Shown: positions 1 through 7,874, counted from the stretch's first letter. The stretch is DNA of 51,942 nucleotides from Haloferula sp. BvORR071 (GCF_000739615.1 NZ_BATP01000052.1:1-51942); one strand, 5' to 3'. The notes: a model not told the origin generated them from the letters alone. Made by a program: numbers and translations.

Positions 1-1408
1 CGCGATTGATGTGGAAGCCGGAATAGTCGGTCGCCTCCGCGCTCAGGTCAGCGTGCTTTGCATTCGGGCCGAAGGCCAGCGCCACCGTCGCCCGCCCGTC
101 CGGATCGCCCGCTGCCGGGGACTTCGCCGGGTCCATCAGCTTCGGCGGCTCCGGCGGCCGGATCGCTGCCACGCGCTTTGCTTCTTCCTCCTCCGCGTGC
201 CGGCTTTGCTCCTGCTGCTTCGCCCACTTGTCCTGCTCGCGGCTCAGCTCCGGCTGGCCCTTGTCCACCAGCTCGCGGCGGCGTGTTAGATCGCGGAGCT
301 GGTCCTCATGCTGCTCCTTGCTCCGCGCCAGCTCCTCATCCTCCGGGCGACGCTCCTCCAGCGCGCGCTTCGCCTGCACGAATCGCTTGCGCAGCGCGCT
401 GCCCGCCTGCTCGTGCGCCTGCACCTCCGCCGGGGTAGGGGGCGTCAGTCGATTTCCCTGCGCGTCCCAGCGCACCCAGTAGGTCGGCCGGCCATCGCCA
501 CCCGCGAGCTGCCAGCCATTCCCGCGCCACGCCTCCAGCTCCTTCTTCGCCGCCTCATACTCCGCCTGCAGCGGTGCCTGCTTCTGCGCCCGTGTCTCGC
601 AGCGGCGCTGGACCTCATTCATCCTCACCCCCAGCGCCACGCCATCGCGGTCCAGTTCTTGCAAGCGCCTCACCCGCCGGTCGATCCCCGTCACCACCCG
701 CTCCGGCGCTCCGCCCGCAATCTTACTAGGCTTCTCGTAGTAGGTCTCCGCCGTCCGCGGATCCGTCTTCTGCTCCAGCTTCACCGCTGTGGTCTGCCCG
801 CGCTCATCGCGATAGTCCTGGTACCACTCCTGCTCCACCTTCCGGTCCGCGAAGCTCGTGGCTCCCAGCACCCCGCCATCATCTCCCACCGGCAACCAGG
901 TCGGAATCTGCCGCTCCGGGTTCGCCGGATCCACCAGCGTCGTCTCCTGCACCTTCGGCACCATCCGCGGCTCGCCCACAGGCCCCGGTGTGAAGACCTG
1001 CGCGCCATCCGCATGCCTCTTCAGGCCCAGCCGTCCCGTGTTGGGATCGCGGAAAGTCACCGCGCCCCATTGATCCGCCTTGCTCTGGAACTCCGCATCC
1101 CGCTGCGCCTGCTGTTGCTGTCGCCCCAGCTCCTGCGCCCGCAGAGTCTCCTGCCGACGCTGCTCAGCCGCCAGTGCCTCTTGCCTCGCACGCTCCGCCG
1201 CCGCTTGCGCCTGCGCCTCACGACGCGCCGCATTCTCCTGCAACTGCCGCGCTACCAGCTCCTGCCCATACTGCTGCGCCTGCGCATTCCCTCCCGAGCG
1301 CGCCAGCGTCTGCGCCTGCGGATTCACCCCCGCCAAGCCCGCCTGCGCCTTGGCCAAGTAATCCTGAACTTCCATCTCCGCCGCGGATTGTCGCCGGTAG
1401 CCTGCCAT
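1..1408 (-). CDS. Coiled-coil, probably phage-particle-associated protein (C-terminus beyond window)
   Basis: An open frame of 469 codons runs from an ATG at 1408 off the left edge of the window. The product begins MAGYRRQ. It has a Gln/Ala/Glu/Arg-rich helical stretch at about residues 25-105, then a more globular part with TFRDPNTGRLGLK (about 115-127). A second charged coiled-coil part (about 230-420) follows, with KKELEAW and RSKEQHEDQ. I recognise no named domain. The start is supported by position: the ATG lies 36 bp after the TGCGCCCGTG element, exactly as in the nuclease-effector gene at 7404, whose product also starts M-x-x-Y-R and then becomes coiled-coil. By analogy the unseen C-terminus may carry an effector domain; that is inference. 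A tail or virion structural role is the alternative. Confidence 0.72.
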   Translation of the reverse strand, partial: MAGYRRQSAAEMEVQDYLAKAQAGLAGVNPQAQTLARSGGNAQAQQYGQELVARQLQENAARREAQAQAAAERARQEALAAEQRRQETLRAQELGRQQQQAQRDAEFQSKADQWGAVTFRDPNTGRLGLKRHADGAQVFTPGPVGEPRMVPKVQETTLVDPANPERQIPTWLPVGDDGGVLGATSFADRKVEQEWYQDYRDERGQTTAVKLEQKTDPRTAETYYEKPSKIAGGAPERVVTGIDRRVRRLQELDRDGVALGVRMNEVQRRCETRAQKQAPLQAEYEAAKKELEAWRGNGWQLAGGDGRPTYWVRWDAQGNRLTPPTPAEVQAHEQAGSALRKRFVQAKRALEERRPEDEELARSKEQHEDQLRDLTRRRELVDKGQPELSREQDKWAKQQEQSRHAEEEEAKRVAAIRPPEPPKLMDPAKSPAAGDPDGRATVALAFGPNAKHADLSAEATDYSGFHINR

Positions 1409-1444
1409 AGCTCCGGATCATCCGCGCCCGCGCCCATGCCGCGT

Positions 1445-1454
1445 CACGGGCGCA
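1445..1454 (-). promoter_or_regulatory. Shared TGCGCCCGTG element upstream of coiled-coil gene
   Basis: Read on the minus strand the element is ATGCGCCCGTG followed by ACGCGG. It ends 36 bp before the ATG at 1408. A 46-bp block around it (1413-1458) recurs at 3264-3309 with two mismatches. The core is shared with sites at 7441, 7875, 8207, 32026 and 48953. It is either a promoter element or an activator site; the sequence alone cannot tell. Confidence 0.6.
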
Positions 1455-1519
1455 TCTCCGCTCCAGCCGGGAGCGCAGGCGGCTGCCTTTCCGATCTCAA
1501 GAAATACCCCTCCGCTACC

Positions 1520-1838
1520 TCAACACCTCCAACCCAGGAATGCCTTGGCCTCAGCAGCCGTTAGCTTTCCTTCCCGCCAGTACCGCTCCACCATCGCCCG
1601 GCCTTCCTCCATGCGAGTCGCCACTTCCGCTTCCAGGGGCTCTCGACTAGGAGCAGGCCTCTCTCTGCCATCCATTGCTGGAACTCCATCTCCTTGCGGG
1701 CGCCTCCTGCTGGAATCTTTCGCCCATCTTGCGGAACGACTCTTCGAAGGCCTTCGAGATCACCGCTAACCTCTCCTCGTCGCTCAGTTGACCGAGGGGC
1801 AGCTTCTCTTCGGGCGTGCGTTCCCTTGGCTGGTTCAT
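1520..1838 (-). pseudogene. Small hypothetical gene broken by two apparent frameshifts
   Basis: Protein-like sequence passes through three successive minus-strand frames. Frame one starts at ATG 1838 with MNQPRERTPEEKL and continues to KMGERFQQEAPAR near 1700. Frame two continues with KEMEFQQWMAERGLL to about 1650. Frame three continues with EPLEAEVATRMEEGRAMV and ends ...AKAFLGWRC at 1520. Each piece has natural amphipathic composition, and the junctions fall where one piece ends and the next begins. This points to a gene of about 105 aa with two indels, either real decay or assembly errors. It lies between the secreted protein gene ending at 1923 and the coiled-coil gene. Function unknown. 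Confidence 0.45.
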
Positions 1839-1922
1839 GCGCCGGGAGATAGCGCAGATTCTCCAACAAGCCAATGTCCCTTTCTACGGGCTTTTGTCCC
1901 ACACGGGAATTGTCCATTACGA

Positions 1923-2759
1923 CTACCTCGGCTCCCTCGCGCGCCATCTCAGCTCCGGCGTGACGGCGGTCTCGGCTGGTGGGGTCGGCAATTGCTCCAG
2001 AGTCGACCCAAAATACTTCTTAAAGAAACGCGGCGTTGTTTCGCCCCGTCTAATTAGCATGCCCGAGGTGGGATCTGCAAAGTTATAACTTGCCTTTGAG
2101 ATGCTTTGCGCCTCCGACGAGATATCTTTCACTGTCGTGATGTCGGCCTGATATTTTCCAAAACCCATGGCATATATTGCAGGATTGAAGGCTGATGCCA
2201 ATAGCTCGGATTTAGCCGGATGGATGCGACCGAGATCTTGTTGAAGTTCTTGAATGATAGTCTCCCCAGATTCCTTGAAGGAGTTTATCTTGTAGTTGTA
2301 TACTCCCTTTTTGGGATCAGAGGCAGATGGATCGTATCGGGTCTGTTTTTCCACAATTGCGGCAACCTTAGCGAAGGCCTGGTCAACGACGCCCTGAATT
2401 TCTTCCGCTTGAGCAGCCGTTAGCCCGACATTCGTTTTGGCCTCCTCGGTTAGCAATCCGTCCTCTCCCACCAAAACAAAATGAGGTGCGTTCTTAGCTT
2501 CGATTATTCCTAGCTCGCGGAGATGGTTTTCCCTTTGTTGAATTCGCATCCTAATAGCCGCCTCCTCCTTTGATCTGCTTTTGGAAGCACCCTGGTTTTC
2601 CGTCTGATCTTCATTAGCTCCAAATCCAGCGTCTTTTGGTCTGTTTTTTGACCCCGCGTTGCTGGCCCCGTGGGAATGATCTCGAGCGGAAAAAAATATA
2701 GAAAGCGTAGCAATCGCCATCACAACGAGAACAAGAGCCATCAAAGAACGTCTTTTCAT
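1923..2759 (-). CDS. Signal-anchored hypothetical protein, 278 aa
   Basis: The product starts MKRRSLMALVLVVMAIATLSIFF, a basic N-region and one hydrophobic segment (residues 5-23), so it is exported or inner-membrane anchored. A polar linker rich in Ser, Lys, Asn and Gly follows to about residue 70. The remainder is a soluble, mostly helical domain with LGLTAAQAEEIQGVVDQAF at mid-length. GC content is visibly lower than in the flanks (AT-rich stretches around 2080-2760), which suggests acquisition. No family was recognised. It is the first intact gene downstream of the intron remnant and may be transcribed alone from the AT-rich 2760-2950 region. Confidence 0.7.
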   Translation of the reverse strand: MKRRSLMALVLVVMAIATLSIFFSARDHSHGASNAGSKNRPKDAGFGANEDQTENQGASKSRSKEEAAIRMRIQQRENHLRELGIIEAKNAPHFVLVGEDGLLTEEAKTNVGLTAAQAEEIQGVVDQAFAKVAAIVEKQTRYDPSASDPKKGVYNYKINSFKESGETIIQELQQDLGRIHPAKSELLASAFNPAIYAMGFGKYQADITTVKDISSEAQSISKASYNFADPTSGMLIRRGETTPRFFKKYFGSTLEQLPTPPAETAVTPELRWRAREPR

Positions 2760-2957
2760 CCTAACAGGCTGTAAGGGTTAGTGGAATAATGTATCCTGCA
2801 ACAGGCCCATCATCAAGACTAGACATCGAAAACTCAAGGGTTATAGATATGATGCCGCAGGCGCAACTCGCATCAATCACCTTGGCTTTCTTTCCGGGTG
2901 GGGATCACAAACTTCTCTTTCATGCATCTATCATCCAAGCCACTATCCGAGTCCCAA

Positions 2958-3259
2958 TCAAGTGAAAAGTAAGCCGTGCATGCTGTTGCGCTTACGGGTC
3001 GCCGTAGTGACCAGGGTTTCTTCGCCACCCCTCACAGGTCGCCGGCGGGCGGTGCGCCGGAATATACGGAAACTACCGTGCTTGGCCCGGCCACAGGTTT
3101 GCGTGAAGTCGAGGAAGGCGAAGGTTTCGGGTTTCCCCTACTCCTACTTCCCACGACGTTCAGCGGCATGCCAACCGAACTCAATTGGCCAGATCTTCTC
3201 GCCGTGGAGTTCCGAGGCGAGTTTGGCGGGCCCGCAGCCAGTTCGCCGGGGCAAAGGGT
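2958..3259 (-). pseudogene. Group II intron reverse transcriptase/maturase fragment
   Basis: One minus-strand frame from 3263 to the stop at 2958 reads ...IWPIEFGWHAAERRGK, two TAG stops (3138-3140 and 3144-3146), then GKPETFAFLDFTQTCGRAKH and GSFRIFRRTARRR. The IEFG..AAE-RR and GKPETF-FLGFT-CG-G-F-RRT pattern is characteristic of the C-terminal part of group II intron-encoded proteins (LtrA type). The fragment is short and contains stops, so it is dead. Its right end abuts a copy of the phage-gene leader at exactly the position where the start codon of the lost gene should be (3257-3259). Confidence 0.72.
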
Positions 3260-3263
3260 AGCC

Positions 3264-3309
3264 CCGGATCATCCGCGCCCGCACCCCTGCCGCGTCACGG
3301 GCGCATCTC
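3264..3309 (-). repeat. Orphan copy of phage-gene leader with TGCGCCCGTG (3296-3305)
   Basis: These 46 bp match 1413-1458 at 44 positions, including the TGCGCCCGTG core. In the intact copy the start codon follows at 1406-1408. Here the equivalent triplet (3257-3259) is not a start, and intron-ORF sequence takes over. I read this as the 5' leader of a third phage-like coiled-coil gene whose body was deleted or displaced. About 200 bp further upstream on the same strand (2760-2957 on the other side) nothing else was recognised. Confidence 0.6.
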
Positions 3310-3326
3310 ACACCTTCGCGGCGGCT

Positions 3327-3926
3327 CTACCTTGGATCCGGGACGAGGCCCAGATTACAGGGAATGACGAGAAGCGCCTCCTTATACTCCCGATACTCCA
3401 CCCCGGTAACCTCCTCCGCCTGACTACGGATCGATGCGAGAAACGCCTCAATGGTCTCAGGCGACTCCTGCTTTAGCTGATGGCCGATCCGAACGAACTG
3501 CTGGCGGGAGAATTCCGGATCCACGCGAAACTGCCAATAGAATAGAACCAGCTCCACGAGGACTCTAACAAAAAGGTCCAGGCGATTCTCCAGCTTGGGC
3601 CGCAACGCTGGATTGTCCCGGGGATCCTCGGGATCATAGGATTCGAGATCATCCTCGCTGAAAGCTAAACCCCAACATACGGGAAGGTCCTCAAGAATAG
3701 GCTCCCGCATCGGGTCCATGCCTTCGCGCGACTCTTCGGTCATTTCCTCGATGACCTCCATGATCAGGTCGACGGTTTGCTCGTCTGCCTCTCGCAGGAG
3801 GCATACGGTTTCCTCATCGTGTTTGATTACACAGTCGCCTTCGATCATCGGCTCCTCGGCCAAGTCCAGGGTGAGACGGCTTTCGACGACGAGCCTGACA
3901 AGGGATTTCATGGGGGATGAAGGCAT
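3327..3926 (-). CDS. Acidic hypothetical protein, tandem paralogue 1 of 3
   Basis: This 199-aa protein is rich in Asp and Glu. It shares the start MPSSPMKSLVR, the central motifs EVIEEM-EESR and LRPKLENRLD, and the end LGLVPDPR with the next two genes. It has no signal peptide or membrane segment. The two downstream paralogues and even the intergenic DNA (3911-3960 versus 4557-4605) are similar, so the array arose by tandem duplication. Start could be the ATG at 3926 or the internal one at 3911, where similarity to the third copy begins. Function unknown. Position behind a nuclease/immunity pair and acidity make an immunity role possible, but this is inference. Confidence 0.75.
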   Translation of the reverse strand: MPSSPMKSLVRLVVESRLTLDLAEEPMIEGDCVIKHDEETVCLLREADEQTVDLIMEVIEEMTEESREGMDPMREPILEDLPVCWGLAFSEDDLESYDPEDPRDNPALRPKLENRLDLFVRVLVELVLFYWQFRVDPEFSRQQFVRIGHQLKQESPETIEAFLASIRSQAEEVTGVEYREYKEALLVIPCNLGLVPDPR

Positions 3927-3958
3927 GGCTGGTGCTGGGCTTTGCTGTGGGCGGCGAC

Positions 3959-4573
3959 CTACCTCGGATCAGCCAGCAAGCCCAAATCGTATGGCATGTT
4001 GAGAAGCAGGTTCTTCTCTGGTTGATAGATTGGATCGGGGCCCACTTCGCTGGCCAACTTGCGGGTCAGAGAGACGAAGGCCTTGATGGTTTCAGGAGGC
4101 TCCCGCCTGAGCAGGGCACCGATCTTTGTCACCTGCTCGCGGGCATAGTCAGGGTCGATGTTGAAAAGCCCGAAGAACAGGATGTCATCCACCAGGACCT
4201 GCAACAGGAAGTCCAAGCGGTTCTCCAGTTCCGGACGCAACTCAGGATGAAGTTCCGGATCGTCGGCGAACTCGGGATCTTCCACGTCCTCCATTTGATC
4301 CTCACCGGGGACAATTCCCATGTCGCCCGGCATCTCTTCAAGGAGGGTGGTTAGCATCTCATCGGATCCTCCACGCGATTCTTCTGCCATTTCCCCGATG
4401 ACCTCGAGGAATAGCTCGATAGTCTCCACATCGGCCTTAACAAGATGCATCCGGGTCGCTAGATGATGATCGAGCGCGGTGTCGCAATCGATCTGATCGT
4501 CGTCGAAGAGGCTGTGGCCGATGCGGCTTTCCACAAGGATCCTGACAAGAGATTTCATGGGGGATGAAGGCAT
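3959..4573 (-). CDS. Acidic hypothetical protein, tandem paralogue 2 of 3
   Basis: This 204-aa product starts MPSSPMKSLVRILVES. It shares FLEVIGEMAEESRGG, PELRPELENRLDFLL and the terminal MPYDLGLLADPR with its neighbours. The alternative start at 4558 (MKSLVR) matches the third paralogue better. An open frame continues upstream beyond 4573, but that part has no similarity to the paralogues and overlaps the 3' end of the third copy, so I excluded it. The protein is soluble and strongly acidic, with clustered Asp/Glu at about residues 95-120 (EDQMEDVEDPEFADDPE). No known family was recognised. Confidence 0.75.
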   Translation of the reverse strand: MPSSPMKSLVRILVESRIGHSLFDDDQIDCDTALDHHLATRMHLVKADVETIELFLEVIGEMAEESRGGSDEMLTTLLEEMPGDMGIVPGEDQMEDVEDPEFADDPELHPELRPELENRLDFLLQVLVDDILFFGLFNIDPDYAREQVTKIGALLRREPPETIKAFVSLTRKLASEVGPDPIYQPEKNLLLNMPYDLGLLADPR

Positions 4574-4605
4574 GGCTGGTGCTGGGCTTTGCTGTTGGCT
4601 GCGAC

Positions 4606-5196
4606 TTATCTTGGATCGGCTAACAAGCCCAGATCGTAAGGCATCGAAAGGAGCAAGTCCTTCGACTGCTGGAATCTTTGCTCGCTGATTCCATCGGCCA
4701 TCCTGCGAGTGAATGCAACAAATGCCTGGATGGTCGCGGCAGGCTCCTGACGAAGCTGGTAGCCGATCCGTTTCCATTGTTCCCGGGCATAGTTTGGTTC
4801 AACGTCGAAGATTGAATAGAATAGCAAATCTTCCGCAATCATCCCGAGAAGATAGCCCAAGGGATCTTCCAGTCGGGGGCGCAGCTCCGGGTGATAAGCT
4901 GGATTCGTGGGATCGTCTTTCTCTTCCTCGATCTCATCCTCGTTGAGGCTGACTCCGATCTCGGCCGGCATTGCATCGAGCATATCGGTCCGCTCCTCAT
5001 CGTCGCCATCACGTGATTCGTCGGCCATCTCCTGCATGACCCGCAGAAACAGTTCGTTCATCTCTAGATCCGCGTGCACGATATGCCTGTTGACCATTTC
5101 GATTTGCCTGCAGGCATCATCGTCATCGACCCTTGGATCGGACAGCCGAGTGTAGGTGAGCCAGTTCTCTACGATTACTCTAACGAGGGATTCCAT
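4606..5196 (-). CDS. Acidic hypothetical protein, tandem paralogue 3 of 3
   Basis: The first gene of the array in transcription order. I chose ATG 5196 (MESLVRVIVENWL) because it aligns with MKSLVR of the other two; a GTG at 5220 would add eight residues. Conserved blocks are MQEMADESRDGDDEE, LRPRLEDPLGYLLG, NYAREQWKRIGYQLRQEP and the terminal MPYDLGLLADPR. It is the most acidic copy, with DDDD and EIEEEKDD runs. About 240 bp of non-coding DNA (5197-5437) separate it from the ComJ-like gene upstream, so it may have its own promoter. Function unknown. Confidence 0.75.
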   Translation of the reverse strand: MESLVRVIVENWLTYTRLSDPRVDDDDACRQIEMVNRHIVHADLEMNELFLRVMQEMADESRDGDDEERTDMLDAMPAEIGVSLNEDEIEEEKDDPTNPAYHPELRPRLEDPLGYLLGMIAEDLLFYSIFDVEPNYAREQWKRIGYQLRQEPAATIQAFVAFTRRMADGISEQRFQQSKDLLLSMPYDLGLLADPR

Positions 5197-5437
5197 GGGT
5201 AAAGAATACTCTATTTGCACGTGATGACGTCAAAGCTGTTTTTAATTTAGGACGCGGCTCCAGATGAAGCTGAGGATCCGGGGGCGAATTCGTCAGGATT
5301 GATATCCCCTTGTAGCCAGATGTTTTGGCTCATGTTTCATCCGGATTCAATGTTCGCCGCTTGTTATTGAAGCGCTCATGGCTGATCTGGTCTTCGACAG
5401 GAGCCCGATTGCCGGTTCCCGGGTAAGCGGATATGAG

Positions 5438-5959
5438 CTATTTCCCGGCGATGCCGCCATCTTCTTGCAGAACAGCTGGAGGCTCCATCTTCTCATCCGC
5501 GATCAGGATTTCACTCCGGCTGGCAGGCTGTGCCAGCGGCTCGAAGAAAAGATCGATCTCCTCTTCCGCCTCGTGATCTTCATCCTCAGGCTGCGTGATG
5601 CGCTGCGCCACGGTGAGCAGGTAGTCACCGGGGGCTAACTCGATGGTCCAATCATCGCCTTCTCCTTCGTCCGGGCCAGCAAGTGTGACCTGTCCTGAGA
5701 CGCAACGAAACGGGACCGAGACGGCTCGGTCATACTCGCCTGTCGGCTCAAAAGGCCCCACCGCCACCCGTAGGTAGGCCATTCCATATTCTTCCGGCGT
5801 GTGGAACCAGGCCCCCGATTCATTCCGGCCGAATCCTTGGGCTATGTGAATCTTCGTGAAATTGACTCTGGGAAGTCCCACAGCGTTGTCAAAGATAGCA
5901 AACATGCTGTAAGAAAAATACAGGTCGTGAAACAGCGGTTCGGAGGAATTGTAGTTCAT
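5438..5959 (-). CDS. ComJ-like nuclease inhibitor / probable immunity protein
   Basis: This 173-aa protein has the layout of competence protein J (ComJ), the inhibitor of the NucA nuclease in Bacillus. An N-terminal YFSYSMFAIFDN strand segment is followed by a glycine/aromatic stretch (GAWFHTPEEYGMAYLRV). Then comes AVSVPFRCVSGQVTL, and then IELAPGDYLLTVAQRI. About 45 residues rich in Asp and Glu follow. Its ATG overlaps the TGA of the upstream nuclease gene by four bases (ATGA), so the two are translationally coupled. With a NucA/NucB domain directly upstream, a toxin-immunity relation is the natural reading. The family assignment is from remembered ComJ features, not a search. Confidence 0.68.
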   Translation of the reverse strand: MNYNSSEPLFHDLYFSYSMFAIFDNAVGLPRVNFTKIHIAQGFGRNESGAWFHTPEEYGMAYLRVAVGPFEPTGEYDRAVSVPFRCVSGQVTLAGPDEGEGDDWTIELAPGDYLLTVAQRITQPEDEDHEAEEEIDLFFEPLAQPASRSEILIADEKMEPPAVLQEDGGIAGK

Positions 5960-7404
5960 TTGATGATTACTACGCGATACTTGTCGCCGGGTTTGAGTTT
6001 GTGATTTCTAACGAGTTCCGAGATGAGGAATCCTTGGGCTGATTGCTGGTCTGCCGGAACATGGCCCACCCAAGCTCCTTTGCCACCCTCCCTGGATGAT
6101 GCGAAGGGATACTCGTCGCGGCTGAATCCTGCAATCTGAAGGACGTCCCGCAAGGCTAGACGGCGATTAGCTCTCTTCTTCTTTTCATCTCCCAGGTAAG
6201 TCAATACGTCAGGGTGGCCCGCCTGTATCGCGTGATAAATATTCGAGGCCAGTTCGGGGAGCGCGCTCAGAGAAAAATAGATTTCCGGGAGCTTCGTATC
6301 TTCGTTGGAAGTACCTCCTGCCGTCTGCTCCGCATTGCTTGCTGCTTTTGCAGCCGGGGTGCTGCTTGACAGTGCAGTGGCTAGAGCCCTGCGTGCATCG
6401 TCGAACTGGACTTGCTCGGCAGCATCCAGACTACCGTGCTTCTTCAGCTTCCCGCTGTAGTGGCGGTAGACCTCCAACGCGATCTTGCGACCGACTTTGA
6501 CGTACCCGAGGAGCTTCCTGGCTCCCTTGCCCATCGCAGCCGCGTGGACATCGATGGGGGCGGCGTCTTGCTTCGTCCCGGCCTCTTCCTCTTGCGCTTG
6601 GGCAGGACTCGGCGAGATGCCTGGCGACGACCCCGCAGCGGTCTTGGCACTCTGGGGAGAAGCCTGGGGCTTTGGGTAAGGAACTGGATCACTTTGCCTC
6701 TCCGCTGCTCCCCTGCTTGGTGCTGAAGTCGATGGCAGAGCACCCCGCGAGGCCTGAACCAGATCGCTGACGTGCGATTTGAAGGCGGCCTCCGTTTGCT
6801 TCACTCGCTCCGCCGCTGCCGCTACCCGGGTGGGGATCGCAGCCCTAGGGCTCCTGCGGCGGGGGATGTCCTCCTCCTGTGTTAGATCCTCGCGCGAGGG
6901 GTCAGAATCGAGGTTTTCCTGTGCACCGCGGCCCACAGTCTCGGCCTCCGCGTTGCTGGCTTGGGATTCATACGCGGCGGCTTCCGTTGAGGATGCCGCT
7001 AGCGGAAAGGCGACTGGCGTGGAGCCAGGGGGAAGCTGTGGATCTGCCTGGGCCTCCGCATCCCGCAGATCACGGAGGGCGGCATCGCGTATGGCATCCC
7101 TCTGACGCTGCTGTTCCGCTTCCTGCGTCTGTCGTGCGTGTTCTGCTTCCTGCTGATGAAGCCGCAGCAGATCCCGCTGCTGTTCCTCCTGCTCCCGGCG
7201 CTGCCGCTCCGCCTCTTGGGCTAGGCGCTCCTGCTCTCGCAGCCCTGCTTGCTCCTCCAGCTTGGCATGCGCGAGCGGATCACCCGCCGTTGCCGGCGTT
7301 TGTCCCTGCGCCTGTATCTGCCCCTGAGGCAAGGCCGATGGTACCACCGACTGCTGCGACAGTGGCCCTGCCCATACCCGCACACCTCCCCGGTATCTGA
7401 CCAT
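5956..7404 (-). CDS. Coiled-coil protein with C-terminal NucA/NucB-type DNase domain
   Basis: The 482-aa product has a short N-terminal region (MVRYRGG) and a Gln/Glu/Arg-rich coiled coil (about 45-125). A long low-complexity Ala/Ser/Pro linker (about 130-310) and a helical part (about 315-365) follow. The C-terminal domain (about 375-482) contains AIQAGHPDVLTYL, KKKRANRRLAL, RDEYPFASSREGGKGAW, VPADQQSAQGFL and a final KPGDKYRVVI. The DEYPFA-EGG signature and the QG motif are those of NucA/NucB non-specific DNases. There is no signal peptide. I chose ATG 7404 because it lies 36 bp after the TGCGCCCGTG element, like the 1408 gene; a longer frame would start inside that element. The effector, immunity and phage-style leader combination suggests a particle-delivered or intercellular toxin, which is inferred. 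Confidence 0.78.
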   Translation of the reverse strand: MVRYRGGVRVWAGPLSQQSVVPSALPQGQIQAQGQTPATAGDPLAHAKLEEQAGLREQERLAQEAERQRREQEEQQRDLLRLHQQEAEHARQTQEAEQQRQRDAIRDAALRDLRDAEAQADPQLPPGSTPVAFPLAASSTEAAAYESQASNAEAETVGRGAQENLDSDPSREDLTQEEDIPRRRSPRAAIPTRVAAAAERVKQTEAAFKSHVSDLVQASRGALPSTSAPSRGAAERQSDPVPYPKPQASPQSAKTAAGSSPGISPSPAQAQEEEAGTKQDAAPIDVHAAAMGKGARKLLGYVKVGRKIALEVYRHYSGKLKKHGSLDAAEQVQFDDARRALATALSSSTPAAKAASNAEQTAGGTSNEDTKLPEIYFSLSALPELASNIYHAIQAGHPDVLTYLGDEKKKRANRRLALRDVLQIAGFSRDEYPFASSREGGKGAWVGHVPADQQSAQGFLISELVRNHKLKPGDKYRVVIIK

Positions 7405-7440
7405 AGCGGGCCATCGTCCCCGAGGCACCGCCGCCCGCGT

Positions 7441-7450
7441 CACGGGCGCA
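7441..7450 (-). promoter_or_regulatory. Shared TGCGCCCGTG element upstream of nuclease effector
   Basis: On the minus strand the sequence reads GTTGCGCCCGTGACGCGG, 36 bp before the ATG at 7404. This is the same distance as in the copy before the 1408 gene. TGTGAGT precedes it, similar to TGTGAGA before the 3296 copy. Confidence 0.6.
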
Positions 7451-7568
7451 ACTCACACCCCTCCTAACAGCTCCCTGAAAATAGAGCGGGCGGGGCAGGG
7501 GACCCATCACCCCCGCACCCGCCCGCATCGCTCTCTTCTCTCTTCTCTCTTCTCTCTTCTTACCTCCC

Positions 7569-7841
7569 TCAAAACATCCCCCGAATATACCCCGCAGTCG
7601 TCCCCGCTTGATAGACCGCCGTCACCGCGATCGGCAACTGCGTGCCATCGAACGCATAGTTCAGATCCACCACCGCGCCCGAAGCCATCCGCACCCGCAC
7701 CGATCCCGCCTGGCCGATGAAGAGCCAGCGCGTGGCACGCCCGAACTCATGATCACCGCCGGCGAGACTCACGATCTCCGCATCCACCGGGCTATCGGTG
7801 ATCCGCGCGGCGGCCTGATTCTTCATGTCGAAACTCCTCAT
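7569..7841 (-). CDS. Phage/GTA tail-spike base-like protein 1
   Basis: A 90-aa protein. It aligns without gaps over its first 21 residues and then closely with the neighbouring 89-aa protein (shared F4, N8, A10, R13, D16-S, D20-A, GGDH-FGR-TRWL, VRMASG-V-D). The pattern of an Asp-rich N-part, then a hydrophobic GGDHEFGRATRWLFIG strand, VRMASGAVVDL, LPIAVTAVY and a terminal TTAGYIRGMF resembles the small spike base proteins (RCAP_rcc01079 family) of Rhodobacter GTA and related phages. I used ATG 7841 because of this alignment and the 33-bp distance from the shared element. Assignment is by remembered family pattern, so moderate. Confidence 0.62.
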   Translation of the reverse strand: MRSFDMKNQAAARITDSPVDAEIVSLAGGDHEFGRATRWLFIGQAGSVRVRMASGAVVDLNYAFDGTQLPIAVTAVYQAGTTAGYIRGMF

Positions 7842-7874
7842 CCGCGCATGATGCAGCCCGCCGCCAGCTCACGC

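Noticed and set aside
585..594. Plus-strand copy of TGCGCCCGTG
   Set aside because: It lies inside the coding sequence of the first gene in the opposite orientation and precedes no gene start; taken as chance.
308..1564. Long plus-strand open frame of 418 codons
   Set aside because: It mirrors the coiled-coil gene on the other strand; its product is a low-complexity Leu/Arg/His chain with no domain, an effect of high GC.
2976..3476. Plus-strand 166-codon frame
   Set aside because: It crosses the leader copy and lies opposite to the group II intron fragment; the product has no recognisable features.
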